A stretch of 20,594 nt of DNA, taken from the IMG/VR virus record IMGVR_UViG_3300017731_000078, positions 1 to 20,594 of that record. One strand, written 5' to 3'. Below, one piece after another: positions 1-4,789 of the stretch; the first letter of the stretch is position 1, and each line of letters opens with the position of its first letter. The stretch is from a virus. The notes under the pieces were generated by a model. The model did no database searches. It was not told where the DNA came from and worked only from the letters and a program-made list of their open reading frames with translations. The position numbers and the translations under genes are program-made.

Positions 1-10
1 TAAATAGGCA

Positions 11-60
11 ATTATGGGAGATTAAAGGATTTAATGGGATTATGTGGGAATAGTGATTAA
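11..60. repeat. 10-bp phased AT-rich repeat
   Basis: Successive 10-base blocks read attatgggag, attaaaggat, ttaatgggat, tatgtgggaa, tagtgattaa. Four of them carry a GGGA or AGGA core at almost the same phase, so the G-runs recur about once per helical turn on one face of the DNA. The repeat lies just downstream (minus strand) of the possible early ORF at 66-221. It could be a protein-binding array or part of an origin or early regulatory region. No function can be assigned from the sequence, and the array is short and degenerate. Confidence 0.45.
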
Positions 61-65
61 CTCAC

Positions 66-221
66 TTATGGATTGTATTCTTTTGGAAAGTGAAAAGAGA
101 AAGATTTATTAACTTTTAAAGATTTCTTTTTGTCTTCTTTTTTCTTTTGTCTGTAATTCTTATTAGTTCTGGCCTTGTAAAGTTTTCCTGCGTCTGTCTT
201 TAGCCAATTAGTTCTATTCAT
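66..221 (-). CDS. possible small basic early protein (51 aa)
   Basis: An ATG-initiated minus-strand ORF of 51 codons encodes a very basic peptide. It starts MNRTNWLKTDAGKLYKAR, has a lysine cluster (QKKKEDKKK) at about residues 25-33, and ends FPKEYNP. It lies beyond the terminal control region, where an early gene would be expected in a T7-like genome, and has the same orientation as all other genes. Against it: no Shine-Dalgarno sequence sits at normal distance (the nearest, AAGAG, is about 24 nt upstream), and lysine-rich ORFs arise easily in AT-rich DNA. I do not recognise the family. Small basic early proteins of T7-like phages often act on host enzymes, but nothing here shows that role. 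Confidence 0.33.
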   Translation of the reverse strand: MNRTNWLKTDAGKLYKARTNKNYRQKKKEDKKKSLKVNKSFSFHFPKEYNP

Positions 222-274
222 ATATAATAATAATATTGATTGTCTCTTAATGTTGTCTTGATGATGTACTTGAA

Positions 275-305
275 GAGATACTCAAAGAGATACACAGAGT
301 ATCTT
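275..305. other. hairpin, 8-bp stem
   Basis: AGATACTC (276-283) is the reverse complement of GAGTATCT (297-304), with a G-T pair possible outside (275/305) and a 13-nt loop. The loop contains a second copy of AGAGATAC, so the hairpin may have arisen from a direct repeat. On the plus strand it is followed by a T-rich run (TCTTTTCTTTT), so it could act as a plus-strand terminator. On the minus strand no U-run follows. It sits about 20 bases downstream of the promoter-like element at 324-342, so it would lie in the 5' leader of a transcript started there. Confidence 0.4.
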
Positions 306-323
306 CTTTTCTTTTGCTCTCAT

Positions 324-342
324 CTAATAGTGCAGGTTTACT
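324..342 (-). promoter_or_regulatory. candidate phage RNA polymerase promoter, copy 2
   Basis: Read on the minus strand this is AGTAAACCTGCACTATTAG. It matches 18 of 19 bases with the element at 9538-9556, just before the tail fibre gene. The CACTA core preceded by AACC resembles T3 and T7 type promoters (T3: AATTAACCCTCACTAAAGGG). Its place at the genome-end control region fits the terminal phiOR or phiOL promoters of T7, which also prime replication. The promoter role is inferred from the motif and its positions. The phage polymerase gene is outside this window. Confidence 0.5.
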
Positions 343-380
343 CTTCATATTGATATGGCCTAGACCCTGCGTTGACCTGT

Positions 381-456
381 TGTTGTGGCTGTGCGTGGCT
401 CTGTGTGGCTTGTGTGTGGCTCTATGTGTGGGCTGTGCGTGTGCCTGTGCGTGTAT
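381..456. repeat. GT-rich tandem array of ~10-bp units
   Basis: Successive units end in GTGGCT or a close variant: tgttgtggct, gtgcgtggct, ctgtgtggct, tgtgtgtggct, ctatgtgtgggct, gtgcgtgtgcct, then gtgcgtgtat. The first four keep a 10-11 base period and later ones drift to 12-13. The plus strand is almost pure G/T with few C, so the minus strand reads as GCCACAC-type repeats. T7 carries short-repeat arrays next to its terminal repetition, and this array is in the comparable place. It is not CRISPR-like because there are no unique spacers. Confidence 0.65.
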
Positions 457-669
457 ATAAAGAGAAAGCAAAAAAACAGACTATCTCTCACACACGCAAA
501 AATAAAAAAAGTTCACGCCTGTGTGTACAAGGAGAGGCAATCCTTTGCGTATATATAGGCAGGAAACACGCATAGAATAACAAAAAGCAGGATTTTCAGG
601 CCTCGCAGGTGCAACCTATGGGGGAAAGGGTGGCTTTCGTATAGAACGTTATCCCCACAGATTTTTTTA

Positions 670-1092
670 CTAAATATTCGCCATTCGTTCAGCCATTCTG
701 TTAGCTCTATTAGGTGTCTGTTTAGCCCACCTGCTGTCTAACATTTCTACTGACGCTTGTTTGTAATCTTTTTCTGATATAGCTTTAAGCATACCCTTAA
801 ATTTAGATACACCGAATTGACCCATTTGATACACCATCTCCACCACAAGATTTCTTGCAGTTTCACTTATATCAGCAGGACATTCTTTTAATACTTCATC
901 TGCACCAGATACAGCTTTAGCAAAGTCTCTTTCAAATAACTTGTCCCACCCTGCTTTATCTGTAGGTGGTACTTCGCCTTCTAGCATCTTGTGTCCATAG
1001 CCACCTGTGAGATGACCTTCTGTACAATGATAAGTCTCCATTCGGAAACCTTCTTCTTTCTTAATTGCTTCTTTAGTATGTTCTATATCCAT
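670..1092 (-). CDS. endolysin, GH24 (T4-type) lysozyme
   Basis: This 140-aa protein matches the family of phage muramidases that cleave the MurNAc-GlcNAc bond of peptidoglycan to release progeny. The N-terminal catalytic block is clear: KKEEGF (E14), then YHCTEGHLTGGYGH at 21-34. Aligned with T4 lysozyme, E14 matches the catalytic Glu11, T29 matches Thr26, and Cys23 takes the place of Asp20. Glu-Cys-Thr triads occur naturally among phage lysozymes and are active. The C-terminal helical block (QFGVSKFKGMLKAI, then RWAKQTPNRANRMAE) fits the family. There is no signal peptide or N-terminal membrane segment, so export needs a holin. It overlaps the end of the large terminase gene by 10 nt and is the last late gene. 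T7 instead uses an early amidase (gp3.5). Confidence 0.9.
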   Translation of the reverse strand: MDIEHTKEAIKKEEGFRMETYHCTEGHLTGGYGHKMLEGEVPPTDKAGWDKLFERDFAKAVSGADEVLKECPADISETARNLVVEMVYQMGQFGVSKFKGMLKAISEKDYKQASVEMLDSRWAKQTPNRANRMAERMANI

Positions 1093-2717
1093 CTGTCTTT
1101 AACCTGTGTCCTTCCTATTGAATGTTCCATAAATTTTTCTAATTCCCTATCCAAGAGTTCCTCTTTGTGTTGATTGTAAGATAAGGTTTGGTCTCTATCT
1201 AATCTGTCCACCCAGTATTTAGCCGCCATTGCAAGTGCGTCTATAGCATCATCATGCCTTAAACTACCCTTGTCTCTAGTCAGTCTTGTCATTTGTCTAA
1301 ACAACTGATGGTCAGGTTCGTTCTTAAAGTCTTCGTGTATTAAGACATCATCTACAACTAACCTATGACTATTCATAAGTGGTTCTAGTGTGTCTATAAT
1401 TCTTTTCTCTTTTTGTATATTGTGTCTTACTTCTTCTATTTCACATGGGTGTATCTTTGCCATGATAGGTTTTAACAACTGGGTTGCCATACCATCACCA
1501 AAGTTACTCTCTATGACCACATAGTTTACATCATGCTTTCTAGCAATATGAGATAATCTAGCCATAGTTTCTTCGCTATATCCACCCTCTAGTGAACCTA
1601 CAGAGGTTAAATAAAGCACTCCATGAAGCATTTTAAGCACCGCATACGCTGTTTTGTCTTCTCCACGACCACTAGGGTCAATAGACATAACTGTGCCTTC
1701 AAATTTAGTATATTCTTCAGACATCATTAATGGTGCTACCCAATAATCCCCTTTAAGTCCTACATTAGGAATATCAGGGTCTATATCTTTCATTTGCTGT
1801 GTGCCTGAAGCCCATTGTATCTTCGCAGGAGCTTCTTTCCATGTAGAAGAGCCTGAAGCTACAATTAAATCATTTAATTTAAGTGGGTATCTGTTTTGGT
1901 CAGACAAACTTGTGTCTAACATAAACTGTAAGTTAAAACCTGAACGACCATACGAAGATAATCTTTCCATAAGGTCTATTTCGTCAAATCTTTTAGGGTC
2001 TGTGGGTTTACCTTCGTCCCCTTGAATTATATCTGCAAGTTTATGTCCATAACTTATTCTTTGTGTCTTGTTAGGTACTAATGCAGTCCATATTTTTGTC
2101 TTAAACCCTCTTTCTTCTAATGTATTGTATAGAGACATCTCATTTTGAGGTGTACCCAAGAATATAATACGTCCAGTATTAGGTTTAATAATGGCATCAA
2201 ATTCTTTGACTGTTTCTGATAGTCTATCACGCATTAATTGCGTTTGTGAGTTATTGGCACTCTCTACGTCATCTGCAATGATAATATCAGCCCTAGACCC
2301 TGTTAACTGCCCTGTAATACCCATAGATTTAACTGATGGTGCATGTGAGGCTTTTGCAGGTGCTACATCAAATGATACTTTTGAATGTCTTTGATTATCT
2401 CTAGGTATCAAGTGTTGTAACAAAGGCATTTCACTTATTAGTCTTTGTGTAAACGTAGAAAAGTCATCTGCTCTAGTTTTAGACGCAGAGACTACCAAAA
2501 TATTTTTTTGAGGATTGAGTAATAACTGATGACAGACAAAAGCTGAAGTAATCCAAGATTTACCTACTCCTCTAAACGCTTCTATTACAAGTCTCTTTTC
2601 TTTTGACTGTAAATAGTCAGCAATATCGTATTGTACTGGTGTTGGGTCTGGTAAGGTTAAATGTTTCCAACACAAATACAGGAAATTTTTAAAGTTATTA
2701 ATTCTTTTGTCCATCAT
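1083..2717 (-). CDS. terminase large subunit (T7 gp19-like DNA packaging ATPase/nuclease)
   Basis: This 544-aa protein is the packaging motor. It hydrolyses ATP to drive DNA through the portal and cuts concatemers. The Walker A motif FRGVGKS is at about 48-54 (K53), Walker B IIIADDVE at about 145-152 and the coupling motif FLGTPQNE at about 186-193. The C-terminal RNase H-like nuclease shows MSIDPSGRGEDKTAY (first acidic residue about D347), VVIESNFGDG and RHDDAIDAL, which supply the metal-binding acids. A TTG one codon further upstream (2718-2720) would extend the frame, but two consecutive ATGs follow it and I start at the first. No strong ribosome site is visible. The start overlaps the 3' end of the small subunit gene, so coupled translation is likely. 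Confidence 0.96.
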   Translation of the reverse strand: MMDKRINNFKNFLYLCWKHLTLPDPTPVQYDIADYLQSKEKRLVIEAFRGVGKSWITSAFVCHQLLLNPQKNILVVSASKTRADDFSTFTQRLISEMPLLQHLIPRDNQRHSKVSFDVAPAKASHAPSVKSMGITGQLTGSRADIIIADDVESANNSQTQLMRDRLSETVKEFDAIIKPNTGRIIFLGTPQNEMSLYNTLEERGFKTKIWTALVPNKTQRISYGHKLADIIQGDEGKPTDPKRFDEIDLMERLSSYGRSGFNLQFMLDTSLSDQNRYPLKLNDLIVASGSSTWKEAPAKIQWASGTQQMKDIDPDIPNVGLKGDYWVAPLMMSEEYTKFEGTVMSIDPSGRGEDKTAYAVLKMLHGVLYLTSVGSLEGGYSEETMARLSHIARKHDVNYVVIESNFGDGMATQLLKPIMAKIHPCEIEEVRHNIQKEKRIIDTLEPLMNSHRLVVDDVLIHEDFKNEPDHQLFRQMTRLTRDKGSLRHDDAIDALAMAAKYWVDRLDRDQTLSYNQHKEELLDRELEKFMEHSIGRTQVKDRWI

Positions 2718-2997
2718 CAAATGGTACTGTATCTAAAATATTTTCTTCTTTTTTATCTAAAGGTTCGGAGCTGTAAGTTTTACAAACTTCTAAACAAACT
2801 TTCATTTCTGAAGCTGTTAGTTCTTCTCCTGATTTTAGCTTTTTATAAGCATGAGTTACTAATAATTGTGGTAACTCTTTTATAATTGTACTTAATTCTG
2901 GTTTAACGACCTTGTCCTCTGTATTTTTTCTTGTCGTTTCGTTTATTTGGAGACTTTGTGTGTCTTCCTTTTCGTTTTCTGGGTTTGTCTTTAACAT
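2698..2997 (-). CDS. terminase small subunit candidate (T7 gp18-like)
   Basis: This ORF of 99 aa (103 from the in-frame GTG at 3009) lies immediately upstream of and overlaps the large terminase gene, where T7 has gene 18 (89 aa, DNA maturase A). The polar N-terminal third (about 1-35, rich in E, N, K and T) is followed by a helical region, ELSTIIKELPQLLVTHAYKK, then TASEMKVCLEVCKTYSS and an acidic tail. That fits the small helical DNA-recognition subunits. I prefer the ATG at 2997 because GGGGTG sits 9 nt before it. The assignment rests on position, size and fold class, since small terminases diverge strongly. The first third of the gene is shared out of frame with the small basic gene at 2903-3031. 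Confidence 0.72.
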   Translation of the reverse strand: MLKTNPENEKEDTQSLQINETTRKNTEDKVVKPELSTIIKELPQLLVTHAYKKLKSGEELTASEMKVCLEVCKTYSSEPLDKKEENILDTVPFDDGQKN

Positions 2998-3031
2998 AAT
3001 TATTTTCACCCCACTTCGGTGCTTTTGCCAT
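2903..3031 (-). CDS. small basic marine-phage protein, overlapping the terS gene
   Basis: This is a 42-codon ORF beginning MAKAPKWGENNYVKDKPR, continuing with KRKGRHTKSPNKR and ending KKYRGQGR. The pattern PRKRxGRHxKSxNKxx...KKYRGQGR matches a family of tiny basic proteins that I recall from cyanophage and pelagiphage genomes. This is memory, not a search. The ATG follows the stop of the gene at 3035-3250 after three bases. The 3' part (2903-2997) runs in another frame inside the small terminase gene, so the same DNA would encode two proteins. The frame preserves a coherent motif-like sequence through the overlap, which argues against chance. Function is unknown. The charge suggests binding to nucleic acid, and the position suggests packaging or virion DNA. 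Confidence 0.68.
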   Translation of the reverse strand: MAKAPKWGENNYVKDKPRKRKGRHTKSPNKRNDKKKYRGQGR

Positions 3032-3034
3032 TTC

Positions 3035-3250
3035 TTATTTTAAAATTAATTTTTTGATAGTCCAACTGCCATCAATATTTTGTTCTAATTCTGCTTCATT
3101 ACGAATACATTGGTGTACTATATTATCACCTGTTTCACTTCTTTGTGCATACCTCTTACCTTTAAGGCATTCACTCATAGATGGCTGTATTCTATGTTCT
3201 TTGATTTCTCCATTAATTATCATTAATAAAGCAACCACAGTTTCTATCAT
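3035..3250 (-). CDS. small conserved phage protein with hydrophobic N-terminus (71 aa)
   Basis: A short hydrophobic N-terminal segment (MIETVVALLMIINGE) is followed by a polar domain with two cysteines (SECLKGKRYAQR and VHQCIRNEAELE) and a basic C-terminus (IKKLILK). I recall similar proteins, with SMSxCLxxKR and a later QC, from marine phages but cannot name a function. The N-terminus could be a signal sequence or membrane anchor, and the two cysteines could form a disulfide after export. The start overlaps the stop of the 42-codon gene upstream as ATGA, showing translational coupling. It may belong to the lysis group because of where it lies and its likely export. Confidence 0.7.
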   Translation of the reverse strand: MIETVVALLMIINGEIKEHRIQPSMSECLKGKRYAQRSETGDNIVHQCIRNEAELEQNIDGSWTIKKLILK

Positions 3251-3375
3251 TTGTGTTTATTTCTCCCCATATAATGTTTTGATGGTTCATAGTCCCACCT
3301 TTTGCCATGATGACCTCTAATATCCGCATACCACATTCGCAGTCTTACAATCCATTTGCGAACAGGTCTTGGCAT
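3247..3375 (-). CDS. small basic Trp/Arg-rich protein (42 aa)
   Basis: This ORF of 42 codons has the N-terminus MPRPVRKWIVRLRMWYADIR, then GHHGKRWDYEPSKHYMGRNKHK. It contains many Arg, Lys, His, Trp and Tyr and no acidic stretch. Its ATG shares one base with the stop of the gene before it (TAATG at 3373-3377), and its TGA overlaps the ATG of the gene after it (ATGA at 3247-3250). The first 20 residues could form an amphipathic basic helix. I do not recognise the family. The exact fit on both sides, with identical junction types to the neighbouring genes, is the main support. Confidence 0.62.
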   Translation of the reverse strand: MPRPVRKWIVRLRMWYADIRGHHGKRWDYEPSKHYMGRNKHK

Positions 3376-3740
3376 TAGTGTGTTCCATTACCATTTGCTC
3401 TGACTTTATCTTTTAAAGTCTCAATATCTTCCAATGCTTTTTCTAATTGTTTAGTTACAAATTCTATATTTACTTTGTTGTGCATCATGTCTTCAATTCT
3501 TGTTTCAATCTTTTCTACTGTTTTATAAAGCTCTTCTAAAAGCATAAATTGCTCTTGGTCTGTAGGTTTTTGCTCTGATTTCTTTAAAAGGTCTGCATTA
3601 AATAGTTCACGAGAAGTTTCTAAACTTGTTAATCTGCCTGTTACTTCAGTATATGCAAATATACCCATAGCTACAGCTATAATTATACCAACCATATTTT
3701 TAATTGGCATACTTACAGATGTATCTTCACTTACTTTCAT
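3375..3740 (-). CDS. membrane-anchored coiled-coil protein, possible inner-membrane spanin
   Basis: This 121-aa protein has a polar leader (MKVSEDTSVSMPIKN), one transmembrane segment at about 16-31 (MVGIIIAVAMGIFAYT), and then a long charged helical region to about 113 with coiled-coil character. It ends RANGNGTH. The layout, an N-terminal membrane anchor with a coiled-coil ectodomain in a lysis-gene neighbourhood, is that of i-spanins such as Rz. I also recall the SMPIKN and QLEKALEDIETLKDKVR type sequence from many marine phages, where it is left as hypothetical. No nested Rz1-like lipoprotein was identified. The start overlaps the stop of the Cys-rich gene upstream (ATGA). Confidence 0.75.
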   Translation of the reverse strand: MKVSEDTSVSMPIKNMVGIIIAVAMGIFAYTEVTGRLTSLETSRELFNADLLKKSEQKPTDQEQFMLLEELYKTVEKIETRIEDMMHNKVNIEFVTKQLEKALEDIETLKDKVRANGNGTH

Positions 3741-3859
3741 TTACACTTACACTTTCCATTGCATTTACATTTTTTTGATTTAGGAAAAAATACTTTGTCT
3801 AAATGCTCTGCAAATTTATCTAATAAACCAAAAATAAAAAACGCAATTCTATCTATCAT
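3737..3859 (-). CDS. small membrane protein with CxC-CxC tail (40 aa)
   Basis: This is a 40-codon ORF starting MIDRIAFFIFGLLDKFAEHL and ending PKSKKCKCNGKCKCK. The N-terminal 13 residues are hydrophobic and could sit in a membrane. The C-terminal ten residues pack four cysteines as CKC-NGK-CKC among lysines, a pattern suited to binding a single metal ion or forming disulfides. Its ATG overlaps the TGA of the holin candidate gene before it (3856-3859), and its TGA overlaps the ATG of the gene after it (3737-3740). Both are four-base ATGA junctions. It is below usual gene-calling cutoffs. I know no named family. The fit on both sides makes it a probable real gene. Confidence 0.66.
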   Translation of the reverse strand: MIDRIAFFIFGLLDKFAEHLDKVFFPKSKKCKCNGKCKCK

Positions 3860-4209
3860 TTCTTTTTTAATTTATTCATTGTAGTTACACCAAATGATGC
3901 ACCAACTATTGTTAGAATAATGTACCAAAACATAGGGTCAGCACTTTGTAATATTGACCAACCACGTTCCATTGCGTTTTGTGTAAATGGAATAAAATGA
4001 CAAGCCATCATAATCGTAAAGAAAACCACCAACCATTCGTCTTTCCACGAGTGTTCTTGTTGTTTAATTTGTTCTATTGAGATTTGTGAAGCCGCATCTA
4101 ATTCTTTTTCTCTTACAATTTTATCTTTTTGTAATTTATGCTGAATAGCACCAAATGTTTTTTCTGCTATTATCTTCGTAAGGGGATTTTTTAGTAAAGC
4201 AAACCACAT
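3856..4209 (-). CDS. holin candidate, two transmembrane segments
   Basis: This 117-aa protein has an amphipathic N-terminal region (MWFALLKNPLTKIIAEKTFG), a charged helical stretch to about 57, and two transmembrane segments: about 59-78 (EWLVVFFTIMMACHFIPF) and about 92-108 (MFWYIILTIVGASFGV). A basic tail, NKLKKK, follows. The pattern HSWKDEW...FIPF...ILTIVGASFGV resembles holin-type proteins annotated in many siphoviruses and podoviruses. A holin would form the inner-membrane lesion that lets the lysozyme at 670-1092 reach the wall. The protein at 4549-4788 is a rival candidate for the same role, and the two may act together. Confidence 0.68.
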   Translation of the reverse strand: MWFALLKNPLTKIIAEKTFGAIQHKLQKDKIVREKELDAASQISIEQIKQQEHSWKDEWLVVFFTIMMACHFIPFTQNAMERGWSILQSADPMFWYIILTIVGASFGVTTMNKLKKK

Positions 4210-4210
4210 G

Positions 4211-4333
4211 TTACATTACCCATAAAAGCACTGACCATGCTACAAAGGCTACAAAAAGTTTTTTATCTGTATTTAGCCAATATATCTTTGCTTTATCTTT
4301 CCAAGTCTTTAATGAATATCCATATATTATCAT
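4211..4333 (-). CDS. small single-span membrane protein (40 aa)
   Basis: This ORF of 40 codons begins MIIYGYSLKTWKDKAKIYWL, has the polar turn NTDKK, and ends with the hydrophobic span LFVAFVAWSVLLWVM. The start has a good ribosome site, AGGAG, seven bases before the ATG. It also overlaps the TGA of the preceding gene as ATGA (4330-4333). Its TAA is followed after one base by the ATG of the holin candidate. A good ribosome site, coupled start and exact fit make it a strong gene despite its size. The location suggests a lysis role, such as a holin partner or antiholin, but the sequence does not show which. I do not recognise the family. Confidence 0.75.
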   Translation of the reverse strand: MIIYGYSLKTWKDKAKIYWLNTDKKLFVAFVAWSVLLWVM

Positions 4334-4539
4334 ATTTGTTCTCCTATTTGTTTACAGGACATTTCTAAAAGAATGCCTCTGTTCTTAAATTCTTCATCTA
4401 CCGAAATAGCTATATTTTTTATTGTGTTTAAACACATTTGCTTATTATCAACTGGTTTAGTTAAAGGTATGTCTCCTGTAAGACATAAATTTTGACCATG
4501 TACTGCTAATACGCAAATTACTGCGGTTATTTTAAACAT
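4330..4539 (-). CDS. small exported Cys-containing protein (69 aa)
   Basis: The N-terminus MFKITAVICVLAVHGQNLC has a short hydrophobic core like a signal peptide or anchor. The remainder is polar with three further cysteines (C19 is just after the hydrophobic part, then C36 in KQMC and C62 in MSC). The ribosome site AGGA lies nine bases before the ATG. In overall plan it resembles the gene at 3035-3250 (hydrophobic start, then a small domain with spaced cysteines), although I see no clear sequence identity. A lipoprotein (o-spanin-like) reading was considered, but there is no L-x-x-C lipobox at a convincing position. Function unknown. Confidence 0.68.
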   Translation of the reverse strand: MFKITAVICVLAVHGQNLCLTGDIPLTKPVDNKQMCLNTIKNIAISVDEEFKNRGILLEMSCKQIGEQI

Positions 4540-4548
4540 TATTAATTC

Positions 4549-4788
4549 CTATCTGTATTGAAAGAAACCAATAACACCTGCAACTATTGTTCCTAAAAAT
4601 ACTAGCACTTGAACCATGCCTTTACCTTTAGAAACATCTTGTCTTAAACTTTTAACTTCCTTCTTTAATTCATTTATACTTTCATGCAAAACTTTCATTC
4701 TTTCTGCACATATTTTTTCGTGGCTTGACAGTCTTACTCCTGCTGATATTTCAGAAAATTCCTTTGGTGTAAGTTTTTTTCTAGCCAT
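4549..4788 (-). CDS. XhlA-like holin-associated membrane protein (79 aa)
   Basis: A basic N-terminus (MARKKLTPKEFSEI) leads into a coiled-coil helix at about 25-53 (ERMKVLHESINELKKEVKSLR). One C-terminal transmembrane segment follows at about 59-76 (MVQVLVFLGTIVAGVIGFF), with the end QYR. Coiled coil plus a C-terminal anchor is the plan of the XhlA/haemolysin-type lysis proteins, and T7 gene 17.5 (class II holin, 67 aa) also lies just downstream of the fibre genes. The likely role is timing or forming the inner-membrane hole. The start lies one base after the stop of the LamG-like adhesin gene, so translation is probably coupled. Confidence 0.72.
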   Translation of the reverse strand: MARKKLTPKEFSEISAGVRLSSHEKICAERMKVLHESINELKKEVKSLRQDVSKGKGMVQVLVFLGTIVAGVIGFFQYR

Positions 4789-4789
4789 G

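Larger units (their letters stand above)
222..669. other. non-coding terminal control region
   Basis: No convincing gene is present over about 450 bases. Holding the strands apart from the flanking genes, the stretch is richer in G and C and is strand-biased, with G/T on the plus strand over about 381-457. It contains a GT-rich array of ~10 bp units, a 19 bp promoter-like element, an 8 bp stem hairpin, and two copies of TGCGTrTATATA (448-459, 546-557). There is also a G-rich stretch at 619-633 with a small gaaag/ctttc hairpin (624-638). In T7 the segment after the terminase gene holds phiOR, short repeats next to the terminal repeat and, across the ends, the early host-polymerase promoters. 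I infer that this is the equivalent region, possibly including the direct terminal repeat. No terminus can be placed from the sequence alone. Confidence 0.5.

Noticed and set aside
381-456. CRISPR-like array
   Set aside because: The units are about 10 bases and run directly into each other with no unique spacers.
247-471. 74-codon minus-strand frame, and the 33-codon ATG version at 247-348
   Set aside because: The long form starts at TTG and translates the repeat (HAQ/ATH-rich). The short form has no ribosome site and coincides with the promoter-like element and hairpin, which explain the sequence better.
372-575. 67-codon plus-strand frame through the GT-rich array
   Set aside because: It starts at TTG and its Cys/Trp/Val-rich sequence comes directly from the GTGGCT repeat. 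Its orientation is opposite to all genes.
2997-3009. GTG start at 3009 for the small terminase
   Set aside because: The ATG at 2997 has a better-placed GGGGTG ribosome site. The GTG would add only four residues, so it is kept as an alternative.
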